Shown: positions 1 to 9,916 of the stretch, in pieces
Layout: every line of letters starts with the position of its first letter
How positions within the stretch are numbered: the first letter of the stretch is position 1
DNA from: Ruminococcaceae bacterium UBA1448
Lineage (GTDB): Bacteria; Bacillota; Clostridia; Oscillospirales; Ruminococcaceae
Direction: 5' to 3'
Assembly (NCBI GenBank): GCA_002329405.1
Contig: DCTE01000179.1
Location: forward strand, 1,406 to 14,009
Length of the DNA stretch: 12,604 bases
Made by a program: the position numbers and the translations under genes
The notes under the pieces: model-generated
The model's database searches: none
What the model was told of the DNA's origin: nothing
Seen by the model: the letters and a program-made list of their open reading frames with translations, nothing else

Positions 1-73
1 TGGTCTTGCCTGCGTCGATGTGCGCCATGATACCAATATTTCGTGTCATTTCAAGGGATACGTCTCTAGGCAT
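1..73 (-). CDS. fusA: Elongation factor G, N-terminal fragment (cut by window edge)
   Basis: The first 24 codons read MPRDVSLEMTRNIGIMAHID followed by AGKT. This is the start of translational GTPase EF-G, including the beginning of the G1 P-loop (HIDAGKT), which binds GTP during ribosomal translocation. The ATG (71-73) is preceded by AAGGATGA about 7 nt upstream, a good ribosome binding site. The gene is third in the rpsL-rpsG-fusA (str) operon, 204 nt after rpsG. That gap is long enough to carry its own promoter and leader, described separately. The rest of the gene, and presumably tuf, lie outside the window. Identity is clear despite the short fragment. Confidence 0.95.
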   Translation of the reverse strand, partial: MPRDVSLEMTRNIGIMAHIDAGKT

Positions 74-112
74 ATTCAATCATCCTTTTAATATGTTGGC
101 ACAAAATACGAG

Positions 113-129
113 TGAAAGCTGCGCTTTCA
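113..129 (-). other. Small stem-loop in the fusA leader
   Basis: A perfect 7-bp inverted repeat (TGAAAGC / GCTTTCA) with a 3-nt loop lies 40 nt upstream of the fusA start codon. No U-tract follows on the minus strand, so it is not a terminator. In RNA it would be a compact hairpin between the larger leader hairpin and the ribosome binding site. Its function is unknown; it could be structural or regulatory. Confidence 0.4.
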
Positions 130-147
130 AACTTACTCTATATTCCA

Positions 148-185
148 GGCGAGGCAGCGGGATTTGATTTCCCCCTGCCGCCGCC
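148..185 (-). other. GC-rich stem-loop in the fusA leader
   Basis: Inner arms GGCAG (153-157) and CTGCC (175-179) pair, then after a C/C mismatch GGGA (159-162) pairs with TCCC (170-173), leaving a 7-nt AT-rich loop. Outer arms GGCG (148-151) and CGCC (182-185) extend the stem past a small asymmetric bulge. No U-tract follows, so an intrinsic terminator is unlikely. If the proposed promoter at 192-220 is real, this hairpin would form the very 5' end of the fusA transcript, where it could stabilise the mRNA. This role is inference. Confidence 0.5.
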
Positions 186-191
186 AGTCGT

Positions 192-220
192 ATTATCAAA
201 AAACGTTTGCAACCTGTCCT
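192..220 (-). promoter_or_regulatory. Candidate internal promoter for fusA
   Basis: On the minus strand, AGGACA (215-220) is followed after exactly 17 nt by GATAAT (192-197). The -10 matches the sigma-A consensus at 5 of 6 positions and the -35 at 4 of 6. It sits in the 204-nt gap between rpsG and fusA, and the predicted start (about 185) leaves a leader of roughly 110 nt. It would let EF-G be expressed above the level of S12/S7. Moderate confidence only, because the -35 is weak. Confidence 0.4.
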
Positions 221-255
221 CTGGCAGTATGCCCGGAAAACAGGGACAATATGCG

Positions 256-272
256 TTCCTTTATAAAAGGAA
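256..272 (-). other. AT-rich hairpin directly after rpsG
   Basis: Perfect 7-bp arms TTCCTTT / AAAGGAA with a 3-nt loop begin 5 nt after the rpsG stop codon. There is no U-run after it on the minus strand, so it is unlikely to stop transcription efficiently. It may mark a 3' end or protect against exonucleases between rpsG and fusA. This is a structural observation only. Confidence 0.35.
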
Positions 273-277
273 AGACA

Positions 278-748
278 TTACCATCTGAAATGTGCGAAAG
301 CCTTGTTGGCTTCTGCCATCTTATGGGTATCATCACGTTTCTTGCAAGCTCCGCCAGTATTGTTCAGAGCATCCATGATTTCGCCAGCAAGACGTTCCTT
401 CATGGTCTTTTCAGAACGGGATCTTGCATAAGCGGTGAGCCATCTCAGACCCAGGGTCTGTCTTCTTTCAGGACGGACCTCCATCGGGACCTGGTAGGTA
501 GCACCGCCGACACGACGGGACTTGACCTCCAGAACGGGCATGATGTTTTCGAGTGCTTCAGTAAAAGCATCGAGCGCGTCTTTACCGGTCTTTTCAGCTA
601 CGATTTCAAATGCACCGTAGACGATTTTCTGAGCTACACCTTTCTTGCCGTCCAGCATAACGCTGTTGACCAGACGGGTAACCAGTTTGGAATTGTATAC
701 AGGATCTGCCAGAACATCACGTTTGGCAATTCGACCTCTTCTAGGCAC
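278..748 (-). CDS. rpsG: 30S ribosomal protein S7
   Basis: S7 binds the 3' domain of 16S rRNA, nucleates assembly of the 30S head and lines the E site/mRNA exit. The protein starts (M)PRRGRIAKRDVLADPVYNSK and carries the typical RRVGGATYQVPMEV hairpin segment and the C-terminal HKMAEANKAFAHFRW helix. At 156 aa it has the standard Firmicute length. I chose the GTG at 746-748. An in-frame GTG at 764-766 would add six residues (MKEGSK), but that codon lies within the AAGGAGG ribosome binding site, which sits about 8 nt before the chosen start. It is second in the str operon, 130 nt after rpsL. In E. coli S7 represses its own translation by binding the rpsL-rpsG spacer; a comparable structure is possible here. 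Confidence 0.97.
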   Translation of the reverse strand: MPRRGRIAKRDVLADPVYNSKLVTRLVNSVMLDGKKGVAQKIVYGAFEIVAEKTGKDALDAFTEALENIMPVLEVKSRRVGGATYQVPMEVRPERRQTLGLRWLTAYARSRSEKTMKERLAGEIMDALNNTGGACKKRDDTHKMAEANKAFAHFRW

Positions 749-749
749 T

Positions 750-795
750 TTACTTCCCTCCTTCACAGAATGAATTCATCGGTACTCGAAAGTAA
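750..795 (-). promoter_or_regulatory. Possible rpsG translational control hairpin in the rpsL-rpsG spacer
   Basis: In the transcript, TTACTTTC (from 795 to 788) can pair with GGAAGTAA (757 to 750) to form 8 bp with one G-U pair. The latter overlaps the 3' end of the rpsG AAGGAGGG ribosome binding site and the spacer before the GTG start. The loop is about 30 nt and contains the rest of the ribosome binding site. Such a structure would restrict initiation. The spacer is unusually long (130 nt) for a ribosomal protein operon, and in E. coli this same spacer is the S7 autoregulation site. No sequence homology to that site is claimed. Confidence 0.35.
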
Positions 796-879
796 TTTTC
801 CTCCGTCAGCACCATAGGGGCCGATCTATCGAATCGTACCATATGGGCCTTCCGTTAAGCCGTTTTCCGACCTTTGGAA

Positions 880-1305
880 TTACTTCTTCGCACCAGCTTT
901 CGGACGTTTTGCACCGTATTTGGAACGGGACTGCATTCTTCCGTTGACGCCCTGGGTATCCAGAGTACCACGGATAATGTGGTAACGAACACCAGGAAGG
1001 TCTTTAACACGTCCGCCGCGGATCATAACAACAGAGTGTTCCTGCAGGTTATGACCTTCACCGGGAATATAAGCTGATACTTCCATTCCGTTGGTCAGAC
1101 GAACTCTGGCAACTTTACGAAGTGCAGAGTTAGGCTTTTTAGGGGTCATGGTTCTAACCGCAGTGCAGACACCTCTCTTCTGAGGAGAAGTCTGATCGGT
1201 CGCCTCTTTGGTCATGGAGTTGTATCCACGGTTCAGAGCAGGCGCGGTGGACTTCTTCACCAGGGAAGTTCTGCTTTTTCTTACGAGCTGGTTAAAAGTA
1301 GGCAT
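880..1305 (-). CDS. rpsL: 30S ribosomal protein S12
   Basis: S12 sits at the decoding centre and controls tRNA selection accuracy. The 141-aa protein begins MPTFNQLVRKSRTS and shows the two conserved decoding loops: TPKKPNSALRK (about 54-64) and RGGRVKDLPGVRYH (about 96-109). It has the 13-14-residue Firmicute-type insertion (ALNRGYNSMTKEATDQTSPQ, about 23-42) absent from E. coli S12. Lys56 and Lys101, the sites where streptomycin-resistance changes usually fall, are unchanged. The ATG at 1303-1305 has AAGGAGGTG 4-6 nt upstream; the longer upstream reading frame (adding MWDRLSTTIKYVRRCH) runs through this ribosome binding site and the leader hairpin and is not used. It is first gene of the str operon, with its own strong promoter. 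Confidence 0.97.
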   Translation of the reverse strand: MPTFNQLVRKSRTSLVKKSTAPALNRGYNSMTKEATDQTSPQKRGVCTAVRTMTPKKPNSALRKVARVRLTNGMEVSAYIPGEGHNLQEHSVVMIRGGRVKDLPGVRYHIIRGTLDTQGVNGRMQSRSKYGAKRPKAGAKK

Positions 1306-1330
1306 ATGGCACCTCCTTACATATTTAATC

Positions 1331-1353
1331 GTGGTGGACAATCTGTCCCACAC
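1331..1353 (-). other. Stem-loop in the rpsL 5' leader
   Basis: GGACA and TGTCC form a core stem with a 3-nt loop, extended by GTGT / ACAC-type pairing with single-base bulges. It begins only a few nucleotides after the predicted rpsL start site (about 1355) and ends well before the ribosome binding site. It could be a 5' stabilising hairpin or a protein binding site. No known ribosomal leader family was recognised. Confidence 0.4.
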
Positions 1354-1361
1354 AATTTATA

Positions 1362-1390
1362 ATTCTATCACACCCATCTCCGGCTGTCAA
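1362..1390 (-). promoter_or_regulatory. Strong sigma-A promoter of the rpsL-rpsG(-fusA) operon
   Basis: The minus strand reads TTGACA (1385-1390), 17-nt spacer, TAGAAT (1362-1367), with TG one base upstream of the -10 (extended -10). The -35 is perfect and the -10 matches 5 of 6. The predicted start is near 1355, giving a leader of about 50 nt before the rpsL ATG. It lies between the rpoC terminator and rpsL, so the str operon is transcribed independently of rpoBC. Confidence 0.88.
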
Positions 1391-1480
1391 GGAAAATGCA
1401 AAAAATCCAGTCAATCCTTCGAAAAAGTTTGCAGAATTTTCAGCAAATGTTTTATCTAATATGCACAAACCTGCATTTGT

Positions 1481-1511
1481 AAAAACGGCGCCTCCAAAAC
1501 GGAGACGCCGT
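1481..1511 (-). terminator. Intrinsic terminator after rpoC
   Basis: An 11-bp stem ACGGCGTCTCC / GGAGGCGCCGT (one G-U pair) with a 5-nt loop (GTTTT) is followed by TTTTT on the minus strand. It begins 22 nt after the rpoC stop codon. It ends the rpoB-rpoC transcript before the rpsL promoter. Confidence 0.93.
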
Positions 1512-1533
1512 CTAATATTACCAATATTCAGAC

Positions 1534-5088
<3,555 letters not shown>

Positions 5089-5106
5089 TCGTAACTCCCT
5101 CTTCCA

Positions 5107-8100
5107 TTAAAAATCCAGATCGTCGTTATCGCCGTAAGAGTCTGCAAACTCAGAACCAAATTCCGGCTCAATATCATCCAGCATATCCTCGGCAGCACCG
5201 GTGGAGAAGCCTTCCATTTCGCCGTCCTCCTGAACCGAGAAAGCATCAGGGTCACTGTAGCGGTCGTCTTCCTCAGCCGAACGGAAGGAGACGTCCTCCT
5301 CGTCCTCAAAGCTCTGCTTGAGGTCGATTTCTTCACCGGACTTATCCAGCACCTTGATATCCAGACCCAGCGACTGCAATTCCTTGACCAGAACCTTGAA
5401 GGATTCCGGTACGCCGGACTGCGGGATATTGTGTCCCTTGACGATCGCTTCATAGGTCTTGACACGGCCGACAACGTCGTCCGACTTGACCGTCAGGATC
5501 TCCTGCAGGGTATAAGCGGCGCCATAGGCTTCCAGCGCCCAGACTTCCATCTCACCGAAACGCTGGCCGCCGAACTGTGCTTTACCGCCCAGAGGCTGCT
5601 GAGTTACCAGCGAGTAAGGACCGGTCGAACGGGCATGGATCTTATCGTCAACCAGATGGTGCAGTTTAAGGTAGTACATGATACCGACGGTAACACGGTT
5701 ATCAAACTTTTCGCCGGTTCTTCCATCGTACAGGACCATCTTACCATCTTCGGGGATGCCTGCTTCACGCTGCATCGCGCGGATATCTTCCTCGTGCGCA
5801 CCGTCGAATACAGGGGTCATGACTTTCCAACCAAGTGCACGGGCAGCATAACCGAGGTTGACTTCCAATACCTGCCCGATGTTCATACGGGAAGGAACGC
5901 CCAGCGGGTTCAAAACGATATCCAGCGGAGTACCATCTTCCAGGAAGGGCATATCCTCCTGCGGCAGGATGCGGGAAACGACACCCTTGTTACCATGACG
6001 GCCCGCCATCTTGTCACCGACCGAGAGTTTTCTTCTCTGGGCAACATAGCAGCGTACCACCATATTAACGCCAGCGGTCAGCTCATCACTGTTTTCACGG
6101 GTGAAGACCTTGACGTCGACAACTGTACCGTAAGCACCATGCGGCAGACGCAGCGAGGTGTCTCTGACCTCTCTGGCCTTTTCGCCGAAGATCGCGCGGA
6201 GCAGTCTTTCTTCCGCGGTCAGCTCGGTCTCGCCTTTCGGGGTAACCTTACCGACCAGCAGGTCGCCCGAACGGACTTCAGCACCGATACGGATGATGCC
6301 GCGTTCGTCGAGATCTTTGAGCGAGTCTTCCGAAACGTTGGGGATATCACGGGTAATTTCCTCAGCACCGAGCTTGGTGTCACGGGCTTCGGTCTCATAT
6401 TCCTCAATGTGGATGGAGGTGTAAACGTCATCGCGGACCAGTCTTTCATTGATCAGAACCGCGTCCTCGTAGTTGTAACCTTCCCAGGTCATAAAGCCGA
6501 TCAGCGCATTCTTGCCCAGCGAAATTTCGCCATTGCAGGTAGCAGGACCGTCCGCAATAACCTGTCCTTTGGTAATCCGTTCGCCCTTAAAGACAATCGG
6601 ACGCTGGTTGACACAGGTCGACTGGTTAGAGCGTTTGAACTTGAGGATTTCATATTTATGCAGTCCGCCGTTATCATCGCGGATCTGGATCTCAGTCGCA
6701 TCGACCCGTTCAACAACGCCGTCTTCTTTTGCAACGACACAGACGCCCGAGTCAACAGCCGCCTTGTACTCCATACCGGTCGCAACAATCGGCTGCTCAG
6801 TCTTCAGCAGCGGCACGCCCTGACGCTGCATGTTCGCGCCCATCAGTGCACGGTTTGCGTCATCGTTTTCCAGGAAGGGGATCATTGCCGTCGCAACCGA
6901 GACAACCATCTTCGGAGAAACGTCCATGTAGTCGGCGCGGTCAGCGTCGATTTCCATGATCTCTTCGCGGTAACGGGCGGTGATACGCTCGTTGGCAAAG
7001 TGTCCGTCCTCAGTCAGAGGGGTGTTTGCCTGTGCGACAACAACCTCGTCCTCGACGTCAGCGGTCATATATTCAACTTCATTGGTTACAATACCGGTAG
7101 CCTTGTCGATCTTGCGGTAAGGTGCCTCGATAAAACCGTAGTCATTGATACGGGCAAAGGTCGCCAGGTAGGAGATCAGACCGATGTTCGGACCTTCAGG
7201 GGTCTCAATCGGGCACATGCGTCCGTAATGGGTGTAGTGAACGTCACGGACTTCAAAAGATGCACGGTCACGGGACAGACCGCCGGGACCCAGTGCGGAC
7301 AGACGTCTCTTGTGGGTCAGCTCAGCCAGCGGGTTGTTCTGGTCCATAAACTGGGACAGCGGCGAAGAACCAAAGAATTCCTTGACTGCGGCGCTGACCG
7401 GACGGATGTTGACCAGGCTCTGAGGGGAGATGCCCTCCGCATCCTGCTGCATCATTGTCATCTTTTCACGGACGACACGTTCCATGCGGGTCAGACCGAT
7501 TCTGAACTGGTTCTGGAGCAGCTCGCCAACCGGACGGATACGACGGTTGCCCAGATGGTCGATATCGTCGACAGTGCCCATACCATGCGCCAGGCAGTTC
7601 ATATAGTTGATGGTCGCCAGGATATCATCCTTGATGATATGCTTGGGAATCAGGCGGTTGACATTGGCCTTGATCAGCTTTTTCAGCTCATCGGTGTCGT
7701 CTCCAGCCTGCTCCATCAATTCTTTCAGGATTTTATAACGGACTTTTTCATTGATGCCGCAATCCTTCTTGTCCAGGTCAGGAACGAAGTCGGTGATCTC
7801 AACCATACCGTTGGAGATAACCTTGATCTCGGTATCCTCATCCACACGGATATAAACGGTATCGACACCCTTACGTTCCAGTTCCATTGCCCGTGCGCGG
7901 GTCAGTTTTTCACCCTCATCCGCCAGAATCTCACCGGTCGACAGGTCAATGACCGGCTGCGCGAGTACACGGCCCATGATTCTGGGGGTAAGTGCCAGCT
8001 TCTTGTTGTATTTGTAGCGTCCGACTTTGGACAGATCATAACGGTGATCATCAAACAGCAGCGGAACCAGGTGCTTGACAGCGGCTTCCAGTGAAGGCTG

Positions 8101-8931
8101 CTCACCCGGACGAAGTTTGCGGTACACTTCCAGAAGGGCCTCATCGCCAGGGCAAAGGTCGCCGGGATGCTCTCTGGATTCAGTCAGATCTTTGGTGTTC
8201 AGAGTGGTCACGATCGTTTCCTGATCGCCAAACAGCTCGAGAACCTCCGAGGTGGTTCCCTTCATATCGGTCAGGGCGCAGCGGAAATCTTCCTGCACCT
8301 GTTCATAGGTAACGTCGTCACGGACGCGCAGCAGCGCACGGATAAAGACAGTGATCGGGAGTTTGCGGTTTTTGTCGATTCGGACATAGAAGACGTCCTG
8401 AGAGTCGGTTTCATATTCCAGCCAGGCACCGCGGTTGGGGATGACGGTCGAACGGAACAGCTTTTTACCGGTCTTATCAAACGCATCATCATAGTACACA
8501 CCAGGAGAACGAACCAGCTGTGAGACAATAACACGTTCCGCACCATTGATGACAAAAGTGCCGCTTTCGGTCATCAGCGGGAAATCGCCCATATAAATTT
8601 CCTGCTCCTTGACCTCTCCGGTCTCCTTATTCAGCAGTCTGGCCCTGACCCGCATCGGGGCCGCATAGGTCACGTCGCGCTCTTTGCACTCGGTAACGGT
8701 ATATTTGGGAGTTTCATCGAGACGGTAGTCGACAAAATCCAGCACCAGGTTTCCGGTATAATCGGTGATCGCCGCGATATCACGGAACACCTCTTTTAAG
8801 CCCTCTTCCAGAAACCATTTATAGGATTTAATCTGCACCTCGATCAGATTGGGCATCTCCAGCACTTCGTTGATGTGCGCAAAACTCTTGCGTTCCGTCT
8901 TTCCGAGCTGTACAGGCTTGACATTCACCAT
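5107..8931 (-). CDS. rpoB: DNA-directed RNA polymerase subunit beta
   Basis: Second-largest core polymerase subunit, 1274 aa from the chosen start. Seen in order: the start of the beta1 lobe (FAHINEVLEMPNLIEVQ), VINGAERVIVSQLVRSPGVYY, the rifampicin-pocket segment SPLSQFMDQNNPLAELTHKR (around 524), THYGRMCPIETPEGPNIGL, the catalytic GDKMAGRHGNKG with lysines near 974 and 982, and the switch/clamp motif GGKAQFGGQRFGEMEVWAL. A very acidic tail of about 75 residues ends in DNDDLDF. The start is uncertain. I prefer ATG 8929-8931 (MVNVKPVQLGK), which has GGAG 11 nt upstream and fits family N-termini. An in-frame GTG at 8992-8994 would add 21 basic residues but lacks a ribosome binding site. It is upstream partner of rpoC; rplL is not directly upstream. 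Confidence 0.97.
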   Translation of the reverse strand: MVNVKPVQLGKTERKSFAHINEVLEMPNLIEVQIKSYKWFLEEGLKEVFRDIAAITDYTGNLVLDFVDYRLDETPKYTVTECKERDVTYAAPMRVRARLLNKETGEVKEQEIYMGDFPLMTESGTFVINGAERVIVSQLVRSPGVYYDDAFDKTGKKLFRSTVIPNRGAWLEYETDSQDVFYVRIDKNRKLPITVFIRALLRVRDDVTYEQVQEDFRCALTDMKGTTSEVLELFGDQETIVTTLNTKDLTESREHPGDLCPGDEALLEVYRKLRPGEQPSLEAAVKHLVPLLFDDHRYDLSKVGRYKYNKKLALTPRIMGRVLAQPVIDLSTGEILADEGEKLTRARAMELERKGVDTVYIRVDEDTEIKVISNGMVEITDFVPDLDKKDCGINEKVRYKILKELMEQAGDDTDELKKLIKANVNRLIPKHIIKDDILATINYMNCLAHGMGTVDDIDHLGNRRIRPVGELLQNQFRIGLTRMERVVREKMTMMQQDAEGISPQSLVNIRPVSAAVKEFFGSSPLSQFMDQNNPLAELTHKRRLSALGPGGLSRDRASFEVRDVHYTHYGRMCPIETPEGPNIGLISYLATFARINDYGFIEAPYRKIDKATGIVTNEVEYMTADVEDEVVVAQANTPLTEDGHFANERITARYREEIMEIDADRADYMDVSPKMVVSVATAMIPFLENDDANRALMGANMQRQGVPLLKTEQPIVATGMEYKAAVDSGVCVVAKEDGVVERVDATEIQIRDDNGGLHKYEILKFKRSNQSTCVNQRPIVFKGERITKGQVIADGPATCNGEISLGKNALIGFMTWEGYNYEDAVLINERLVRDDVYTSIHIEEYETEARDTKLGAEEITRDIPNVSEDSLKDLDERGIIRIGAEVRSGDLLVGKVTPKGETELTAEERLLRAIFGEKAREVRDTSLRLPHGAYGTVVDVKVFTRENSDELTAGVNMVVRCYVAQRRKLSVGDKMAGRHGNKGVVSRILPQEDMPFLEDGTPLDIVLNPLGVPSRMNIGQVLEVNLGYAARALGWKVMTPVFDGAHEEDIRAMQREAGIPEDGKMVLYDGRTGEKFDNRVTVGIMYYLKLHHLVDDKIHARSTGPYSLVTQQPLGGKAQFGGQRFGEMEVWALEAYGAAYTLQEILTVKSDDVVGRVKTYEAIVKGHNIPQSGVPESFKVLVKELQSLGLDIKVLDKSGEEIDLKQSFEDEEDVSFRSAEEDDRYSDPDAFSVQEDGEMEGFSTGAAEDMLDDIEPEFGSEFADSYGDNDDLDF

Positions 8932-9030
8932 AGGCTTGATCACTCCATTCATCTGACTTAAGCGCGCAAGGCCCCTACCCCGATTCTTTCCCACAAAAAT
9001 CGAAGAGAGGGTGCACGCATATAAATGACC

Positions 9031-9082
9031 TTGTGCAAACTATACAAATTTCTTCCCAAAAGTCAAGTGTATATTTGCACAA
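9031..9082. repeat. 9-bp inverted repeat flanking rpoB promoter P2
   Basis: TTGTGCAAA (9031-9039) and TTTGCACAA (9074-9082) are perfect inverted repeats separated by 34 nt. The left arm touches the P2 -10 box and start region; the right arm lies just upstream of the P2 -35. This is the geometry of a looping operator or of two half-sites for a regulator. No regulator is recognised for it. Confidence 0.5.
9039..9066 (-). promoter_or_regulatory. Candidate rpoB promoter P2
   Basis: The minus strand reads TTGACT (9061-9066), 16-nt spacer, TATAGT (9039-9044). Both boxes match the sigma-A consensus at 5 of 6. The predicted start is near 9032, leaving about 100 nt of leader before the preferred rpoB ATG. 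It is the promoter closest to rpoB and is flanked by the 9-bp inverted repeat. Confidence 0.65.
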
Positions 9083-9160
9083 AATAGCATGAAAAAATGT
9101 GGCCAATTTACCAATTTAATGGGTATAAAGACACACATATCCATTCTGATACATTTTATA

Positions 9161-9189
9161 AGTGTACAACACTTGAAAAAATTTGTCAA
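9161..9189 (-). promoter_or_regulatory. Candidate rpoB promoter P1
   Basis: The minus strand reads TTGACA (9184-9189, perfect), 17-nt spacer, TACACT (9161-9166, 4 of 6). The predicted start is near 9154, giving a leader of about 220 nt that runs through P2. The -10 box lies inside a 15-bp palindrome AAGTGT-ACA-ACACTT (9160-9174), and the -35 forms part of a second inverted repeat ACTTGA-N9-TCAAGT (9171-9191), so it could be controlled by a repressor. Confidence 0.6.
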
Positions 9190-9202
9190 GTCCTTTTATA
9201 AA
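9173..9202 (+). promoter_or_regulatory. Candidate mntP promoter, interlocked with rpoB P1
   Basis: The plus strand reads TTGAAA (9173-9178), 18-nt spacer, TATAAA (9197-9202), both close to consensus. The predicted start is near 9209, leaving an 85-nt leader before mntP. The -35 lies in the spacer of rpoB P1, and the P1 -35 lies in this spacer, so polymerase could not occupy both at once. The leader contains a 6-bp inverted repeat ATTCGG (9214-9219) / CCGAAT (9248-9253), but I do not recognise a manganese (yybP-ykoY) riboswitch in it. Confidence 0.5.
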
Positions 9203-9293
9203 AAAACTTTTTGATTCGGAAAAACCCGCGGATTTATCCCCAACCACCCGAATATGATGGCAATGTATCAATCCAAAACAGGAGGAATTTACC

Positions 9294-9869
9294 ATGTCGG
9301 TGCTGGAACTGCTGATCGTTGCCATTGGCCTTTCAATGGACGCTTTTGCCGTCGCTGTCTGTAAGGGGTTATCCATGTCTGCCGGCGGCCGCCGCAGACA
9401 TTCCATCCATTTTGGCCAGGCGATTGTCATTGGCGGCTGGTTTGGACTTTTTCAAGGTCTGATGCCGCTGTGCGGTTTTCTGCTGGGCGTACGGTTTGAG
9501 CGGCAGATAGCCGTTTTTGACCATTGGATTGCTTTTATTCTGCTGGGACTGATCGGAGCACAGATGGTGCGGGAAGGGCTGTCGGGTGAAACAGAAAAGA
9601 CCGACAGTTCGATTTCTCCTGCAAGTATGTTGCCTCTTGCAGTCGCGACCAGCATTGATGCGCTGGCAGTCGGGGTCACTTTCGCGTTTTTACAGGTCGA
9701 TATTCTGCCGGCGGTGACGCTGATCGGAGTAGTAACCTGTTTGCTGTCAGCTGCCGGCGTTGCAGCCGGAAGCGTTTTTGGGGCACGGTATAAATCCCGT
9801 GCTGAAATTGCAGGAGGCTGCATTCTGATATTCATGGGAATCAAGATCCTGATTCAGCATCTTTTTTAA
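9294..9869 (+). CDS. mntP: Manganese efflux pump MntP
   Basis: A 191-aa integral membrane protein of the MntP (formerly YebN, DUF204) family, which exports Mn(II) and protects cells from manganese overload. It shows the two internal-repeat signature motifs: GLSMDAFAVAVCKG (12-25), with the conserved Asp16, and ATSIDALAVGVTF (118-130), with Asp122. About six hydrophobic helices are visible. A short cytosolic loop of charged residues (GETEKTDSS, about 98-106) separates the two halves. Length is typical (about 185-190 aa). The ATG is preceded by AGGAGG at 8 nt spacing. It is the only plus-strand gene, divergent from rpoB and convergent with the SdpI-like gene. Family members are often under Mn riboswitch or MntR control; neither is evident here. 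Confidence 0.95.
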   Translation: MSVLELLIVAIGLSMDAFAVAVCKGLSMSAGGRRRHSIHFGQAIVIGGWFGLFQGLMPLCGFLLGVRFERQIAVFDHWIAFILLGLIGAQMVREGLSGETEKTDSSISPASMLPLAVATSIDALAVGVTFAFLQVDILPAVTLIGVVTCLLSAAGVAAGSVFGARYKSRAEIAGGCILIFMGIKILIQHLF

Positions 9870-9876
9870 TGTAAAA

Positions 9877-9912
9877 GCGGGCTGAAATGCCCGTTTCAGC
9901 ATCTCAGCCCGC
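9877..9912. terminator. Hairpin terminator between convergent mntP and the SdpI-like gene
   Basis: GCGGGCTGA (9877-9885) and TCAGCCCGC (9904-9912) form a perfect 9-bp stem. On the minus strand it is followed by TTTT, so it best serves the SdpI-like gene; on the plus strand the following T-run is weak (CTGTTTAC). It begins 8 nt after the mntP stop and ends 4 nt before the SdpI-like stop. An alternative inner stem, GCTGAAA (9881-9887) / TTTCAGC (9894-9900), is mutually exclusive with part of the outer one. Confidence 0.8.
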
Positions 9913-9916
9913 CTGT

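Noticed and set aside
750..779. Nine-residue ORF (MNSFCEGGK) between rpsL and rpsG
   Set aside because: The nearest GGAGG is about 20 nt upstream, too far to initiate, and the ORF simply reads through the rpsG ribosome binding site.
5105..5107. ATG overlapping the rpoB stop (TAATG) as an alternative rpoC start
   Set aside because: It is out of frame with rpoC; the GTG at 5086-5088 is in frame and has its own ribosome binding site.
5431..8094. An 887-codon open frame on the plus strand opposite rpoB
   Set aside because: Same reason as above; the translation has no family resemblance while the opposite strand is unmistakably RpoB.
8932..8994. 21-residue N-terminal extension of RpoB from a GTG at 8994
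   Set aside because: No ribosome binding site precedes it, and the basic extension does not resemble known beta subunits. It is not fully excluded.
9203..9293. Manganese (yybP-ykoY) riboswitch in front of mntP
   Set aside because: The leader is only about 85 nt and I could not find the conserved paired core; just a 6-bp inverted repeat is present.
9116..9430. 104-codon minus-strand ORF overlapping the start of mntP and the promoter region
   Set aside because: It is antisense to mntP and crosses promoter elements, with a biased composition and no ribosome binding site.
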